From NCBI RefSeq assembly GCF_018310535.1, contig NZ_CP074103.1, positions 186,001 through 250,000 of the forward strand: 64,000 bases of DNA. The letters run 5' to 3'. Below the pieces are notes generated by a model. That model was given only the letters and a program-made list of their open reading frames with translations. It was not told the origin of the DNA and ran no database searches. Below, piece after piece: positions 51,927 through 61,308 of the stretch. Within the stretch, counting starts at the first letter, position 1, and each line of letters opens with the position of its first letter. Origin of the DNA: Streptomyces mirabilis. GTDB taxonomy: Bacteria > Actinomycetota > Actinomycetes > Streptomycetales > Streptomycetaceae. Made by a program: the position numbers and the translations under genes.

Positions 51927-52904
51927 ATGCCCATGGCTACCACTGACCTGAAGCAGATCGCGCCCGGCGTCTTCGCCTGGCAGCCCGGCCACGACGCGAC
52001 CTGGGGCCTGGCCAACTGCGGCTTCGTCGTATCCGGGGGCCAGGCCCTCGTCATCGACACGCCCTACACGCCCGCCCTGACCGACGTCTTCCTCACCGCG
52101 GCCCGTACGGCGGCGGGCCCCGGTGTCCCGCTGGACCGGGTCGCTGTCACCCACGCCAACGGTGACCACACCTGGGGTCTTCAGCAGCTTCCCGGCGCCG
52201 AGGTCTTCGCCACGCACGCCGCCCTTGAGCACCAGTGCCTGGAGCCGAAGCCGCAGCAGCTGCAGGCTCTCACCCACGACACGGACCCCGGTCAGCCCCT
52301 CGGCTGGTATTTCCGGGAGCACTTCGGCAAGTTCGACTTCGCGGGTATACAGGTTCTCCCGCCGACCGCGACGTTCACCGGACGCCACGACATCGCAGTC
52401 GGCGACATCCCCGCGGAGCTGCACGAGGTCGGCCCGGCCCACACCGTCGGCGACCTCATCGTCCATCTGCCCGAGCAGCGCGTGGTCTTCGCCGGCGACA
52501 TCGTCTTCGCGGGAGACCATCCCTCCCACTGGGCCGGCCCCCTGGATCGTGTCTCCGCCGCCTGCCTGCGGATCCTGGACCTCGACCCCGAATGGATCGT
52601 CCCCGGCCACGGACCGCTGATGACCCCCGACGACCTGCGGACCTACGTCGCCTACCTCGACGACCTCTCGGACCAGGCGTACGTGATGCACGGCCAGGGC
52701 CGGACCGCCATCGAGGCGGCCCGCATCCTGATCAAGGAAGACCGCTACCCCGGCCTCGGCCTTCCCGAGCGGCTCGCGATCACCCTCAGTACGGAATACC
52801 GCCACCTCGAGCAGGACACCACCGCGCCGGACCTGCTGGAGCTGATGGACCACGCGGCACGCATCGCCTGGGACCGCTCCTCGGTCGGCCCGCTCGCGCC
52901 CTGA
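51927..52904 (+). CDS. Metallo-beta-lactamase-fold hydrolase
   Basis: 325 residues (ATG 51927, or ATG 51933). The fold is clear from VIDTPYTPALTDVF, the metal motif THANGDHTWG, EVGPAHTVGDLIV, VVFAGDIVFAGDH and VPGHGPL. The usual HxHxDH is HANGDH here, so the second histidine is replaced by Asn, which should alter metal site occupancy. Substrate unknown. No clear ribosome site is seen; the gene may be translated from a leaderless or coupled message. Confidence 0.85.
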   Translation: MPMATTDLKQIAPGVFAWQPGHDATWGLANCGFVVSGGQALVIDTPYTPALTDVFLTAARTAAGPGVPLDRVAVTHANGDHTWGLQQLPGAEVFATHAALEHQCLEPKPQQLQALTHDTDPGQPLGWYFREHFGKFDFAGIQVLPPTATFTGRHDIAVGDIPAELHEVGPAHTVGDLIVHLPEQRVVFAGDIVFAGDHPSHWAGPLDRVSAACLRILDLDPEWIVPGHGPLMTPDDLRTYVAYLDDLSDQAYVMHGQGRTAIEAARILIKEDRYPGLGLPERLAITLSTEYRHLEQDTTAPDLLELMDHAARIAWDRSSVGPLAP

Positions 52905-53006
52905 CCTCTGCTCCAGCGGCGCACCTCGCCCATTCCGGCTGGTGAAACAGCGCAGCCCACTTCGTTCCGATCATTGAAATACGAACCGCTTGCGCAGCAC
53001 AGGGGC

Positions 53007-53033
53007 TTGACCCCCGCTCCCCAGGGGGGTCAA
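53007..53033. promoter_or_regulatory. Inverted repeat TTGACCCCC-N9-GGGGGTCAA
   Basis: A perfect 9-bp inverted repeat 103 bases after the hydrolase gene. The left arm contains TTGAC, so it could overlap a -35 element and act as an operator for the next gene, or act as a terminator. Confidence 0.5.
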
Positions 53034-53149
53034 CTACCGACGTCGGCGCGCCGTGCACGCACGGGGGAGCGCCCACCCAGGCACCGAGGGCCCTCCCACG
53101 CCCGTTGACGTGCGCGGTCGAGCAGCACTCTGTTGCTGGACTCGATTCC

Positions 53150-53183
53150 GGATGCCGCCGCCGGCCCCCCGGCGGCGGCATCC
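53150..53183 (+). terminator. Strong hairpin just before the 53215 gene
   Basis: GGATGCCGCCGCCGG, loop CCCC, CCGGCGGCGGCATCC: a perfect 15-bp stem ending 31 bases before ATG 53215. It may be a terminator for the hydrolase gene or an attenuator in the leader of the next gene. Confidence 0.6.
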
Positions 53184-53214
53184 GCTCGAAGCCGCTCCGC
53201 ACCAGGGAGAGTTC

Positions 53215-53745
53215 ATGAGCCCCGCCCCCATCGTCTTGCAGATCCCCGTCGCCGTTCCCGAATTTCTCGCCCCCCGCATCAAGGACCTCCGCCACACCCT
53301 CCGCGCCGGCCGGCGCGAGGAGGCCCTGACGGCCGCTCGGACCATCAGCGAGGAACTCGCCGAGAGCCACGGCCCCCTGCACAACTACACCCTCCACGCC
53401 CTCGAACTCGTCGCCTTCTGCGCCCAGCTTGCCGAGCAGCCCGCCATGGCCACCGAGGTCTCGGTGCACACCGCCGCGGCCTGGCAGCAGGTTTTGGATG
53501 CCACCCACGGCCAGATCCGCCGGCAGGCCCGCAACGCCGCCGCGTCCTGGCTCACCGTCACCAACGCGCCCGACGCTGTCAGGACCGGGACGGGCCTCCT
53601 GGCGCTGCTGCAGTCCGTCTACGGCAAGGACCACCCCTCCACACCCTTCGTGGAACGTCGACTTAACGCCATCACCGGGGCCGACCAGGAGGCCGCCCGG
53701 AACGCCCTGCGCGCATCGGGACCGGCCCTGCTGATCAAGCCCTGA
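53215..53745 (+). CDS. Hypothetical helical protein
   Basis: 176 residues from ATG 53215 (AGGGAGAGTTC upstream). Helical, TPR-like composition (RAGRREEALTAARTISEELA; HNYTLHALELVAFCAQLAEQ; YGKDHPSTPFVERRL), similar in spirit to tetratricopeptide fragments in Streptomyces regulators. No DNA-binding domain. Function unknown. Confidence 0.7.
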   Translation: MSPAPIVLQIPVAVPEFLAPRIKDLRHTLRAGRREEALTAARTISEELAESHGPLHNYTLHALELVAFCAQLAEQPAMATEVSVHTAAAWQQVLDATHGQIRRQARNAAASWLTVTNAPDAVRTGTGLLALLQSVYGKDHPSTPFVERRLNAITGADQEAARNALRASGPALLIKP

Positions 53746-54266
53746 AGTCCTGGCCACAGCCTTTTCAAATGCCCGCGCCAGAGGCATATACCGGAAGTGC
53801 GGCTACCGGAAAAAACCGGGCCTGGCGGCACCTGATCTTTCTGGCCAGAATCAGGCTCGGACTGATCACGTTGTGGGAGACGCGACGTCCGTGACCGCGA
53901 GGGGGAAATCGCGTTGCGACATCTACGAACTGGACTCGTGCCACATGGGTCCGCATCACTGATACGACCGGCCGACCTCCGGTCGGGAACCGGGTGGATG
54001 ACCGAGTCGACCATCCAGGCTTCGGTGCGAAGCGGCCCTCTTCACCCGCTGGCACCTCGTCACCGGTGGCTCACCGACGGCACGATGCCCCCGCCGCGGC
54101 TGGGAGCCAGGCAATGGCCCTGTGCCGTGGCCGTAGGCTCGCCGGGTCCTGGCCTGGCGTGCACCTCCAGAGCCGGCGAAGCGCGGTAGAGGACTCACCT
54201 CGCCGCGTTTTGTCCGCCCTGAGCGCGCGCCAGCGCCCGCACCCGACTCCTGAAGGGGATCTGTCG
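53746..54266. other. Region without recognisable genes upstream of the pilus locus
   Basis: About 520 bases with several short open frames, none with a ribosome site or known features. Two tracts of A (53803-53818 area) make it slightly AT-rich. It probably holds the promoter of the pilus operon. Confidence 0.45.
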
Positions 54267-54842
54267 ATGGCTTCGACCACCCACCACCGCACCCATGTCC
54301 TGCGACTCGCAGGTGCTGTCCTCATGTGCACCGTCGCAGCCGGCGCTCTGGCCGGCTGTGGCTCCGACACACCCAAGAAGACGGCTTCCTCGCCCTCCGC
54401 CACCGCTTCCTCGACGCCGTCCAACGATCCGGATCAGGCAGCGAAGGACAAGGTCCTCGCCGCGTACACGAACATGCGCGAGGTCCAGATCAAGATGGCC
54501 GCGGACGGAGATCTGCACACCGAGGAACTGGCCAAGTACGCCAGGGGCGATGCCGCCACCGACCTCAAGAAGTCGGTCCTGCGCAACGAGTCGATGGGCA
54601 TCAAGTTCACCGGCCGTCCTGAGATGAAGCCTCAGGTCACCGCCGTCGACACCAAGGGCAAGACCGCAACGGTCACCGACTGCTTCGACGCGACCAGCTG
54701 GAGGCCCGTCTACAAGGACTCCGGCAAGGAGCTCAAGCTCGCGGAGCAGCGTCTGAAGTACCCCGTCACGTCCCAAGCCACGCTGGAGGGCGACACATGG
54801 CTCGTCACGAAGATCACAGCCGACCGCACGAAGGGCTGCTGA
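54267..54842 (+). CDS. Secreted lipoprotein, first gene of the pilus locus
   Basis: 191 residues from ATG 54267 (GAAGGGGATC upstream). Lipobox GALAGCGSD, Ser/Thr-rich linker, then an NTF2-like domain (AKDKVLAAYTNMREVQIKMA; TVTDCFDATSWRPVYKDSGK) typical of actinobacterial lipoproteins that precede tad genes. Its last 46 bases overlap the next gene. Confidence 0.8.
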   Translation: MASTTHHRTHVLRLAGAVLMCTVAAGALAGCGSDTPKKTASSPSATASSTPSNDPDQAAKDKVLAAYTNMREVQIKMAADGDLHTEELAKYARGDAATDLKKSVLRNESMGIKFTGRPEMKPQVTAVDTKGKTATVTDCFDATSWRPVYKDSGKELKLAEQRLKYPVTSQATLEGDTWLVTKITADRTKGC

Positions 54843-55753
54843 TCCGTTCTGCCCGCGTGCTGGGCCTCGTTGCGGTCCTGACCGCCCTGATACCGGCCGG
54901 CCTCGCGTATGCGGGGGGCGCCGGCCACTGCTCCGACGTGGACGTGTGCGTCGACGTCGGAACGCCCGGTAAGCCCGGTGGGGGCGGAGGCGGCGGCACC
55001 GGCGGAGGAGGCGGCGGGGGCGAGGGAGGCGGGGGCGGAAACGGGATGTGCAAGCTCACCGACGACACCGAGATCCCCTGCATGCCCGGGTACAACCCGG
55101 CCGACCGCTGCTTCTACGAGCTCGCGGATCCCCAACCGCCGTCCGGTCCGGGGCACACCGACATGAACGGGGCGGACACCTCGGGTCCCGGCGCCTTCTA
55201 CGTGAGGGACTGCATCGTCAACGACGTCGGCGGCATCGTCTGGCTGACCACGCCGCCCGCCACTGTTCTCCCCGACCCCGAGGTGCTGGCGCGTCAGGCC
55301 CGGGACAAGATGACGCTGCTGGGCGCGAACATCGGCAGCTCGCCGGGTCCTGACGCCCCTGGTCTCGTCGGCATGCCCGTCTGGCTGTGGAATAACAAGA
55401 GCGACACCACCTGGGGTCCCAACAGCGCGACGGCTGCGGTTCCGGGGTTGTCGGTGACGGCCACGGCCCGTGTCACCAAGATCACCTACTCCATGGGAGA
55501 CGGCGGCTCGGTCACCTGCACGACCGCGGGCACGAAGTACTCCAAGACCTTCGGGGACAAGACCTCGCCGGACTGCGGCTACCGCTACACCAAGGTCTCC
55601 GCCGGCCAGTCGGGCGGGAAGTTCACCATCACCGCGACCAGCTCCTGGGAAGTCACCTGGCAGGCGTCGAACGGTGCAAGCGGGACGCTGCCCGACGAGA
55701 TCCGTACGTCCAACACCACAGCGCGCGTCGGCGAGCTGCAGGTTGTCAACTAG
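54797..55753 (+). CDS. Secreted protein with poly-Gly linker, pilus locus
   Basis: 318 residues from ATG 54797, eight bases after GGAGGG, inside the end of the previous gene. Signal peptide (VLGLVAVLTALIPAGLAYA), a Cys pair, a Gly-rich linker (GGGGGGGTGGGGGGG), then Cys-containing and beta-rich regions (ITYSMGDGGSVTCTTAGTKY; ITATSSWEVTWQASNGASG). Function unknown; its place before the SAF protein suggests a surface role with the pilus. Confidence 0.8.
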   Translation: MARHEDHSRPHEGLLIRSARVLGLVAVLTALIPAGLAYAGGAGHCSDVDVCVDVGTPGKPGGGGGGGTGGGGGGGEGGGGGNGMCKLTDDTEIPCMPGYNPADRCFYELADPQPPSGPGHTDMNGADTSGPGAFYVRDCIVNDVGGIVWLTTPPATVLPDPEVLARQARDKMTLLGANIGSSPGPDAPGLVGMPVWLWNNKSDTTWGPNSATAAVPGLSVTATARVTKITYSMGDGGSVTCTTAGTKYSKTFGDKTSPDCGYRYTKVSAGQSGGKFTITATSSWEVTWQASNGASGTLPDEIRTSNTTARVGELQVVN

Positions 55754-55772
55754 CGCAAGGAAGACCATCACA

Positions 55773-56459
55773 ATGCCGCGAACCAAGCAGCCGACGGCAC
55801 CGTCCGAGCCGGGCTCCGCGCCTGTGCTGCTGCCGATTACCAACGACGCCCCGCGCCGCCGACGACGTCCGGTGGTCGTCGGCGCCGGCCTGGCGCTGGC
55901 CGCTGTGGGCGCCCTGGTGTCGGTGTGGATGGTCAACGAGGCCGGCGACAAGGTCTCTGTCGTTGCCACCCGGCACCCCATTGCGGCGGGCGAGAACATC
56001 AAGGCGTCGGATCTGGTGGCCACCGAGATATCCCACGACACCCAGCTGCGCTCGCTGCCCGCTTCCCGCGCATCCGACATCATCGGCAAGCCGGCCGCAG
56101 CCGACCTGCCGAGCGGTGCGCTGGTCACTGAGGACTCCGTGAGCGCCGAATCCAGTGTGACCAAGGGCAAGTCCGTGGTGGGCATCCTCGCCAAGCCGGG
56201 CCAGTTGCCCATCCAGACGCTGCGCACCGGCGATGCGGTCACCATCGTCCACACCCCTCAGGACGGCAGCGCCTCAGCCTCCTCCACCAAGGCAGGTTCC
56301 ACCCCGGACAGTCTTCCTGCCGTCGTGTCCCGCGTCGGCGCGCCCGACGCCAACGGCGCCGTGGTAGTCGACGTTGCCGCGGCCGAGGTGAACAGCACGT
56401 CGCTTGCTGCCTGGGCTGCCGGCGGCAACGTTGCCATCGTGCTGAAGGCGACGAGCTGA
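55773..56459 (+). CDS. CpaB/RcpC-like SAF-domain pilus assembly protein
   Basis: 228 residues from ATG 55773 (AAGGAAGACC upstream). One N-terminal membrane segment (PVVVGAGLALAAVGALVSVW) then an SAF domain (VVATRHPIAAGENIKASDLV; GKPAAADLPSGALVTEDSVS). SAF/CpaB proteins sit in the envelope in Flp pilus systems. It overlaps the TadZ-like gene at TGATG. Confidence 0.82.
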   Translation: MPRTKQPTAPSEPGSAPVLLPITNDAPRRRRRPVVVGAGLALAAVGALVSVWMVNEAGDKVSVVATRHPIAAGENIKASDLVATEISHDTQLRSLPASRASDIIGKPAAADLPSGALVTEDSVSAESSVTKGKSVVGILAKPGQLPIQTLRTGDAVTIVHTPQDGSASASSTKAGSTPDSLPAVVSRVGAPDANGAVVVDVAAAEVNSTSLAAWAAGGNVAIVLKATS

Positions 56460-57280
56460 TGGCGGTCATCGCACTGGTGTCGGGAAAGTCAAGCGGTGTC
56501 ACCTGCTCGGCACTCGCGCTCGCCCTCTCCTCACCGAAGCCTTCCTTGCTGGTCGAGGCCGACCCCGCCGGCGGCACGATCCGCGCCGGCTACCTCGGCG
56601 GAGAAGGCAACGCAGCCACCGGACTGCACCGGCTGGCGGCCGCAGACCGCCAGGGCACCCTCGCGCGGGAGTTCTCCCAGCACTTCGTCAGCCTGGACCG
56701 CGACAACACCGGCCAGCGGATGCTCCTGCCAGGACTGACGGACCCCACGCAGGCGGCATCACTTAGCCGCACTTGGGAACCCATCTCCCGGCTGCTCGGC
56801 GTGATGGACCAGACCGGCCACGACGTGATCGTCGACGCGGGCCGCATCCTCACCGAGTCCGAGACCCGGCTGTCGACCACCCGCTACCCGACGCCGCTGC
56901 TGCACCGCGCCGACGCCGTCCTCATGGTCGTCCGCACCACCCAGGCCTCGATCGCGGCTGCCGCGCCCGCCGTGCGGGTCCTGAGGGAGGAACTCGCGCA
57001 CCACGGCACGGGCTCCGACGCACTCGGGCTGCTGCTGATCGAGGAGGGTTCCTTCAACTCGAGCCAGGTACAGCAGCACTTGATGGCACCGGTGGTCGGC
57101 ATGCTCGCGTGGGACCCCGACAGCGCCGACGTCTTCACTCACGGGGCCTACAAGAAGATGCCGCGCACCCTTCTGCGGTCCGCGCGCACAGCCCACCAAA
57201 CGATCAATGAGCTGGTGACCAAGCGGCGCGTGCAGCTGCAACCGGCCGGAATGCAGGCGGTCACCGGGAGGGCATCATGA
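56459..57280 (+). CDS. TadZ/CpaE-like ParA-type ATPase with atypical Walker A
   Basis: 273 residues. The fold of a MinD/ParA ATPase is visible (VIALVSGKSSGVTCSALALA; LLVEADPAGGTI; DVIVDAGRI; VLMVVRTTQAS), but the P-loop reads SGKSSGVTC rather than KGGxGKT, as in other TadZ proteins. TadZ localises the pilus machine at the membrane. It overlaps the TadA gene by four bases. Confidence 0.83.
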   Translation: MAVIALVSGKSSGVTCSALALALSSPKPSLLVEADPAGGTIRAGYLGGEGNAATGLHRLAAADRQGTLAREFSQHFVSLDRDNTGQRMLLPGLTDPTQAASLSRTWEPISRLLGVMDQTGHDVIVDAGRILTESETRLSTTRYPTPLLHRADAVLMVVRTTQASIAAAAPAVRVLREELAHHGTGSDALGLLLIEEGSFNSSQVQQHLMAPVVGMLAWDPDSADVFTHGAYKKMPRTLLRSARTAHQTINELVTKRRVQLQPAGMQAVTGRAS

Positions 57281-58842
57281 CCGACACCAGGCCGGAGACC
57301 ACGGCCCACGACTACACCGCCCTCTTCGCCCAGGCGCTCCAGGAGAGCACCACGCAGGACGCGCCGGTTCTCCGGCCCGTGCCCGCGCAGGCGTCTCCGG
57401 CCGGCCTCCCTCAGGGCCTCGTCCGGGTTCCCGACACCGCGGTCCCGGCCGCGCTCCCGGTCGGTCACGAGGTTCTCGCCGAGCTGCGTTCACAGGCCAG
57501 CATGAAGATCGGCGAGGCCGCCGGTGCCGACGCGTCCATGACCGAGCAGGACCGCCGGCAGCGCGGACAGTCGATCATCAGGCAGGTCGTCTCGGAATGG
57601 GCGACGAAGTACGCGGCCAGCGGATCGGATCTGACGCCCCAGCAGGAGCGTGCAGTACGCGAGGCGGTCTTCGACGAGTTGTTCCGCGCCGGCCGTCTCC
57701 AGCCTCTCCTGGACGACCCGCACGTCGAGAACATCATCATCTACGGCGACAAGGTGCGCGTCGACTACGCCGACCGTCCGACACGCACCTGGGACCCGAT
57801 CGCGAAGACCGACCGCGACCTGATCAACCTCATCAACCACCTGGCGCGCATGCAGGGTCAGGGCGAGCGGGCGCTGACGCCGGCCACGCCGAACCTGAAC
57901 CTCCGTCTGGCCGACGGATCGCGTCTGGCGGCGTCTGCGTACGTCACGCCGCGGCCGAGCATCGTCATCCGCCGCCACCGCACCCGCGGCCAGGGCCTGA
58001 ACGACATGGTGCGCTGGGGCACGATCGACGCCTCGCTCGCGCACTTCCTGACCGCCGCGGTCAAGGGCCGCAAGAACATCATCGTGGTCGGCTCCCAGGG
58101 CGTGGGAAAAACGTCCCTGCTGCGCGCCATGGCCCGGGAAATCCCGAGCACCGAGCGCGTGGGCACGCTGGAGTCGGAGTACGAGCTCCATCTCCACGAG
58201 GACCCCGAGGGTCCAGAGGTCGTCGCCTACGAAGGGCGCGAGTCCAACGGTGAGCGCGGGGCCGACGGCAAGCTCCAGGGCGAGCTGTCCCTGTCCGACC
58301 TCTTCCCGCAGCTCCTGCGTATGTCGCTGCGGCGCGTGATCGTCGGCGAGGTCCGCTCCAAAGAGGTCGTGCCGATGTTGCACGCGATGAACGAGGGCGA
58401 GGGCGGGTCGATGGCCACCCTGCACGCCCGCAGCCCCCAGCTGTCGATCGAGCGCCTGGCCACCTTGTGTCTGGAGGCCGGCATCGGAATGACCGAAGCG
58501 CTGGCCTACCGGCTCATCGCCCAAGCCGTCGACTTCGTCGTCTACGTACGGCTGGTCGACGAGACCGAGCTCGTCGACCAGCGCGGCAAGCCGGGACGTA
58601 AGCACCGATTCGTCAGCCACGTCATGGAGATCACCGGCATCGGCGAGGGCGGTCGCCCCTCCCACCAGATGGTCTTCGCTCCCCGCGAGCAGGACGGGCG
58701 CCGGGAGCCGAGGGCCGTGCCCCACGGGAACATCTCCCAAAGCAACCTGGAAGACCTCGTCCGGGCCGGGCTGGACCGCACCGTCATGCAGCGACCGTGG
58801 GGCAGCTGGGGCGCGCCGCTGGAATCGGTGATGCCGCTGTGA
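57277..58842 (+). CDS. tadA: TadA/CpaF-type secretion ATPase
   Basis: 521 residues from ATG 57277. Walker A GSQGVGKTSLLRAM near residue 271, an Asp box and Walker B (LSDLFPQLLRMSLRRVIVGE) and the His box (GGSMATLHARSP). It powers assembly of the Flp pilus. The preceding N-terminal domain (EQDRRQRGQSIIRQVVSEWA) is typical of actinobacterial CpaF. It overlaps tadB by four bases. Confidence 0.94.
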   Translation: MTDTRPETTAHDYTALFAQALQESTTQDAPVLRPVPAQASPAGLPQGLVRVPDTAVPAALPVGHEVLAELRSQASMKIGEAAGADASMTEQDRRQRGQSIIRQVVSEWATKYAASGSDLTPQQERAVREAVFDELFRAGRLQPLLDDPHVENIIIYGDKVRVDYADRPTRTWDPIAKTDRDLINLINHLARMQGQGERALTPATPNLNLRLADGSRLAASAYVTPRPSIVIRRHRTRGQGLNDMVRWGTIDASLAHFLTAAVKGRKNIIVVGSQGVGKTSLLRAMAREIPSTERVGTLESEYELHLHEDPEGPEVVAYEGRESNGERGADGKLQGELSLSDLFPQLLRMSLRRVIVGEVRSKEVVPMLHAMNEGEGGSMATLHARSPQLSIERLATLCLEAGIGMTEALAYRLIAQAVDFVVYVRLVDETELVDQRGKPGRKHRFVSHVMEITGIGEGGRPSHQMVFAPREQDGRREPRAVPHGNISQSNLEDLVRAGLDRTVMQRPWGSWGAPLESVMPL

Positions 58843-59768
58843 CGCTCACCCTCAACTCCCTGCTCGCCGCGCTCGGCGGTCTCGCCGCCGTCGGCGGACT
58901 CGCTCTGGCGGTCGCCGGCGGCGTCGGCTGGGCACCGTCGACGACGGTGCGCCGCCGCAGCCGCCTTGAGCGCAAGATCCGGGCCGTTTTCGTCAAGGAC
59001 GCCCGTACGCCGACCTCCTGGTGGGCCCGGGGCCAGACACGCCTGGCCGGCTCTGCCGTGGCGGGCCTCGGCGTGTGGCTGTTCACCGGCTGGCTGATGG
59101 GCGGCCTGGTCACCGTCGCCGTCGTCATCGGCCTGCCCTGGCTGCTGAACACCTCCGGCTCCGGCAAGTCGCAGATCGACAAGCTGGAGGCGATCGAGGA
59201 ATGGGTGCGGCGCATGTCCGACATCCACACCGTCGGCGTCAGTCTGGAGGCCACTATCCAGCGCAGCCTGGAGACCGTCCCGGGCGCCATCCGGGAGGAG
59301 GTCCGCCTCCTCGTCTCACGCCAGCAGGCCGGATGGGTGCCCCAGGACGCCTACCGGGCCTTCGCCGACGAGCTGAACGACGCAATGGTCGACGAGGTCG
59401 CCGCTCTGCTGATCCTGCACGTCGAGGACCGAGGCAGCGGGCTGAGCAAGGCTCTTCGTGAACTTGCCGAAGCCCTCCAGCATGAAGTGCTCTCACGGCG
59501 TGAGGTCGAGGCCGACCGGCAAAAGCCCCGCACCAACGACCGCTGGGTGACCATCTTCTGCCTGGCGATCTTCGGAGTCACCGCGTTCTCCGGCGCCTAC
59601 GTCGAGCCCTACGACACCTTTGCCGGGCATCTCGTCCTGGCCTTCGTCGCCGTCGCCTTCGTCCTGGTCAAGATCTGGATGCGACGCATGGCGATCCTCG
59701 AACCCGCGCCCCGGTTCCTGTCGCCGGCCGACCGCTCCGGCGGCCAGATCGCCAAGGAGACGCCGTGA
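58839..59768 (+). CDS. tadB: TadB-type inner-membrane platform protein
   Basis: 309 residues from GTG 58839. GspF/TadB domain (EAIEEWVRRMSDIHTVGVSL; EVAALLILHVEDRGSGLSKA) between an N-terminal membrane pair and a C-terminal pair. It forms the membrane platform with TadC. Coupled to both neighbours by four-base overlaps. Confidence 0.9.
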   Translation: MTLTLNSLLAALGGLAAVGGLALAVAGGVGWAPSTTVRRRSRLERKIRAVFVKDARTPTSWWARGQTRLAGSAVAGLGVWLFTGWLMGGLVTVAVVIGLPWLLNTSGSGKSQIDKLEAIEEWVRRMSDIHTVGVSLEATIQRSLETVPGAIREEVRLLVSRQQAGWVPQDAYRAFADELNDAMVDEVAALLILHVEDRGSGLSKALRELAEALQHEVLSRREVEADRQKPRTNDRWVTIFCLAIFGVTAFSGAYVEPYDTFAGHLVLAFVAVAFVLVKIWMRRMAILEPAPRFLSPADRSGGQIAKETP

Positions 59769-60664
59769 TCTTCTCCCCCTATGCCATCGTCGGCGGCGCC
59801 GTCACCGGCCTCGGCCTGGTCATCGCCGCCCGCGGCATCCTGCCCGGTCGGCCCGACCTCGGCGACGTTCTGTCCCGCATGGATGCCACCCGGCTCGAGA
59901 ACCTCGACCGCAACCGAGACAGCCAGCCCAACTCCCTCATGGAGAAGGCCGGTGCCTTCCTGCTGCGCACCGTCGGCGAAGGCACCCTGCGCCTGCCCCG
60001 CCAGCAGCTGGAGCTCGTCGGCCGGTCCCCCGCCGCGCACCTCGGGCGCAAGATCGGCCTCGCGCTGTACGGACTGCTGCTGCCTGTGCTGGCGGTGGGC
60101 CTGGCCAACCTGGCCGGCTACCCCTTCCCCGTGGCAATCCCGGCGATGGCGGGCCTCGGCCTCGCGATCGTCTTCTGGCTCCTGCCGGACCTGCAGCTCA
60201 AGCAGCAGGCCGTGGAAGCCAAGGACGACTTCCGGTACGCCGTCAAGGCATACCTGCGGCTCGTCCAGCTCGAACGCGCCGCTGACGCCGCCCCCACCCA
60301 GGCCCTGAAACGGGCCGCAGACGTCGGCGAAGGCTGGGTCTTCGCGAAGATCCGGGACACCATCACCCGCGCTGAGCTCGAAGGCATCAGCCCGTGGGAG
60401 GGCCTCAAGCGGCTCTCGCTCGAACTCGACGTCCCTGAACTCGGAGCGCCGGCCGACATCATCGCGATCGCCGGTGAGGAAGGCGCGGCCGTCGGCGACA
60501 CCCTCGGCGCGCAGGCCAAGTCGCTCTCCGGCGCCCTGGTCACCACGGCGAAGGCCCAGGCCAACATGGCCTCCGAAAAAATGGTGATGCCTGTCGCGAT
60601 GCTCGTCCTGATCATGACCGTATACATCGGCTATCCCGCGATCGCGCGGATCATGGCCAGCTAA
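59765..60664 (+). CDS. tadC: TadC-type inner-membrane platform protein
   Basis: 299 residues from GTG 59765. Membrane segments near 5-22, 97-135 and 275-298 and a GspF/TadC domain (YRYAVKAYLRLVQLERAAD-type region; PADIIAIAGEEGAAVGDTLG). Second half of the platform pair. It is followed 27 bases later by the pilin gene with its own AAAGAGACAAGGA ribosome site. Confidence 0.9.
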   Translation: MIFSPYAIVGGAVTGLGLVIAARGILPGRPDLGDVLSRMDATRLENLDRNRDSQPNSLMEKAGAFLLRTVGEGTLRLPRQQLELVGRSPAAHLGRKIGLALYGLLLPVLAVGLANLAGYPFPVAIPAMAGLGLAIVFWLLPDLQLKQQAVEAKDDFRYAVKAYLRLVQLERAADAAPTQALKRAADVGEGWVFAKIRDTITRAELEGISPWEGLKRLSLELDVPELGAPADIIAIAGEEGAAVGDTLGAQAKSLSGALVTTAKAQANMASEKMVMPVAMLVLIMTVYIGYPAIARIMAS

Positions 60665-60691
60665 CTCCCTAAAGAGACAAGGAAATCCACG

Positions 60692-60889
60692 ATGGGCAAC
60701 GACCCCAACCTCATCTTCCTGAAGACCTTCTTCAGCGCCCGGATCGAGCGGCTGCGCAACGTCCGCGACGACCGAGGCTCAATCTCGATCGAGACGATGA
60801 TGATCGTCGCGGGCCTCGTCGTCGTCGCCGCGATCGCCGCCGGCGTCATCCTCACCAAGGTCAACGAGAAGTCGAAAGAGATCAAGTGA
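60692..60889 (+). CDS. Flp-type pilin precursor
   Basis: 65 residues. The segment RDDRGSISIETMMIVAGLVV has the class III pilin signal: Gly before the cleavage point and Glu at mature position 5, followed by a single hydrophobic helix. It would be the pilus subunit. No TadV-type prepilin peptidase gene is visible in the window; it may lie outside it. Confidence 0.8.
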   Translation: MGNDPNLIFLKTFFSARIERLRNVRDDRGSISIETMMIVAGLVVVAAIAAGVILTKVNEKSKEIK

Positions 60890-61308
60890 TCCGACTTCGC
60901 CGGGCTCTTCGCCGTTGGTCCCGCGCGCTCGCCGAGCGCGACGCGCGGGACCGCGGAGCCGTGTCCCTGGAGATGCTCATCGTCTTCCCAGCCGTACTGC
61001 TGATCATCCTGACGGTCGTGCACGTCGGCCTGTGGTGGCACGCGCGCAACGTGGCGATGTCCGCCGCACAGCTGGGGGTTGAGTCCGCCCGCGTACGAGG
61101 AGCGTCTGCAGGGACCGGCACTGCCGAGGCCCGGGAGTTCCTCTCCAGGGCCGGCGGCACCATCTCCGGCACGTCGGTAAGCGGGAGCAAGGGAGCGACG
61201 GTGACCATCCGTGTCACCGGCTACGTCGACACGATGATCCCCGGCCTGAAGCTGAAGATCGACCAGCATGCCGACGCGGCCGCCGAGCGCATCACGGAGG
61301 CCCGGTGA
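60886..61308 (+). CDS. TadE-like pseudopilin
   Basis: 140 residues from GTG 60886, overlapping the pilin gene by four bases. RDRGAVSLEMLIVFPAVLLI carries the same Gly-x4-Glu pattern as the pilin and a membrane helix, followed by a beta-rich extracytoplasmic part. TadE-like proteins are minor pilins. Confidence 0.85.
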   Translation: MIRLRRALRRWSRALAERDARDRGAVSLEMLIVFPAVLLIILTVVHVGLWWHARNVAMSAAQLGVESARVRGASAGTGTAEAREFLSRAGGTISGTSVSGSKGATVTIRVTGYVDTMIPGLKLKIDQHADAAAERITEAR

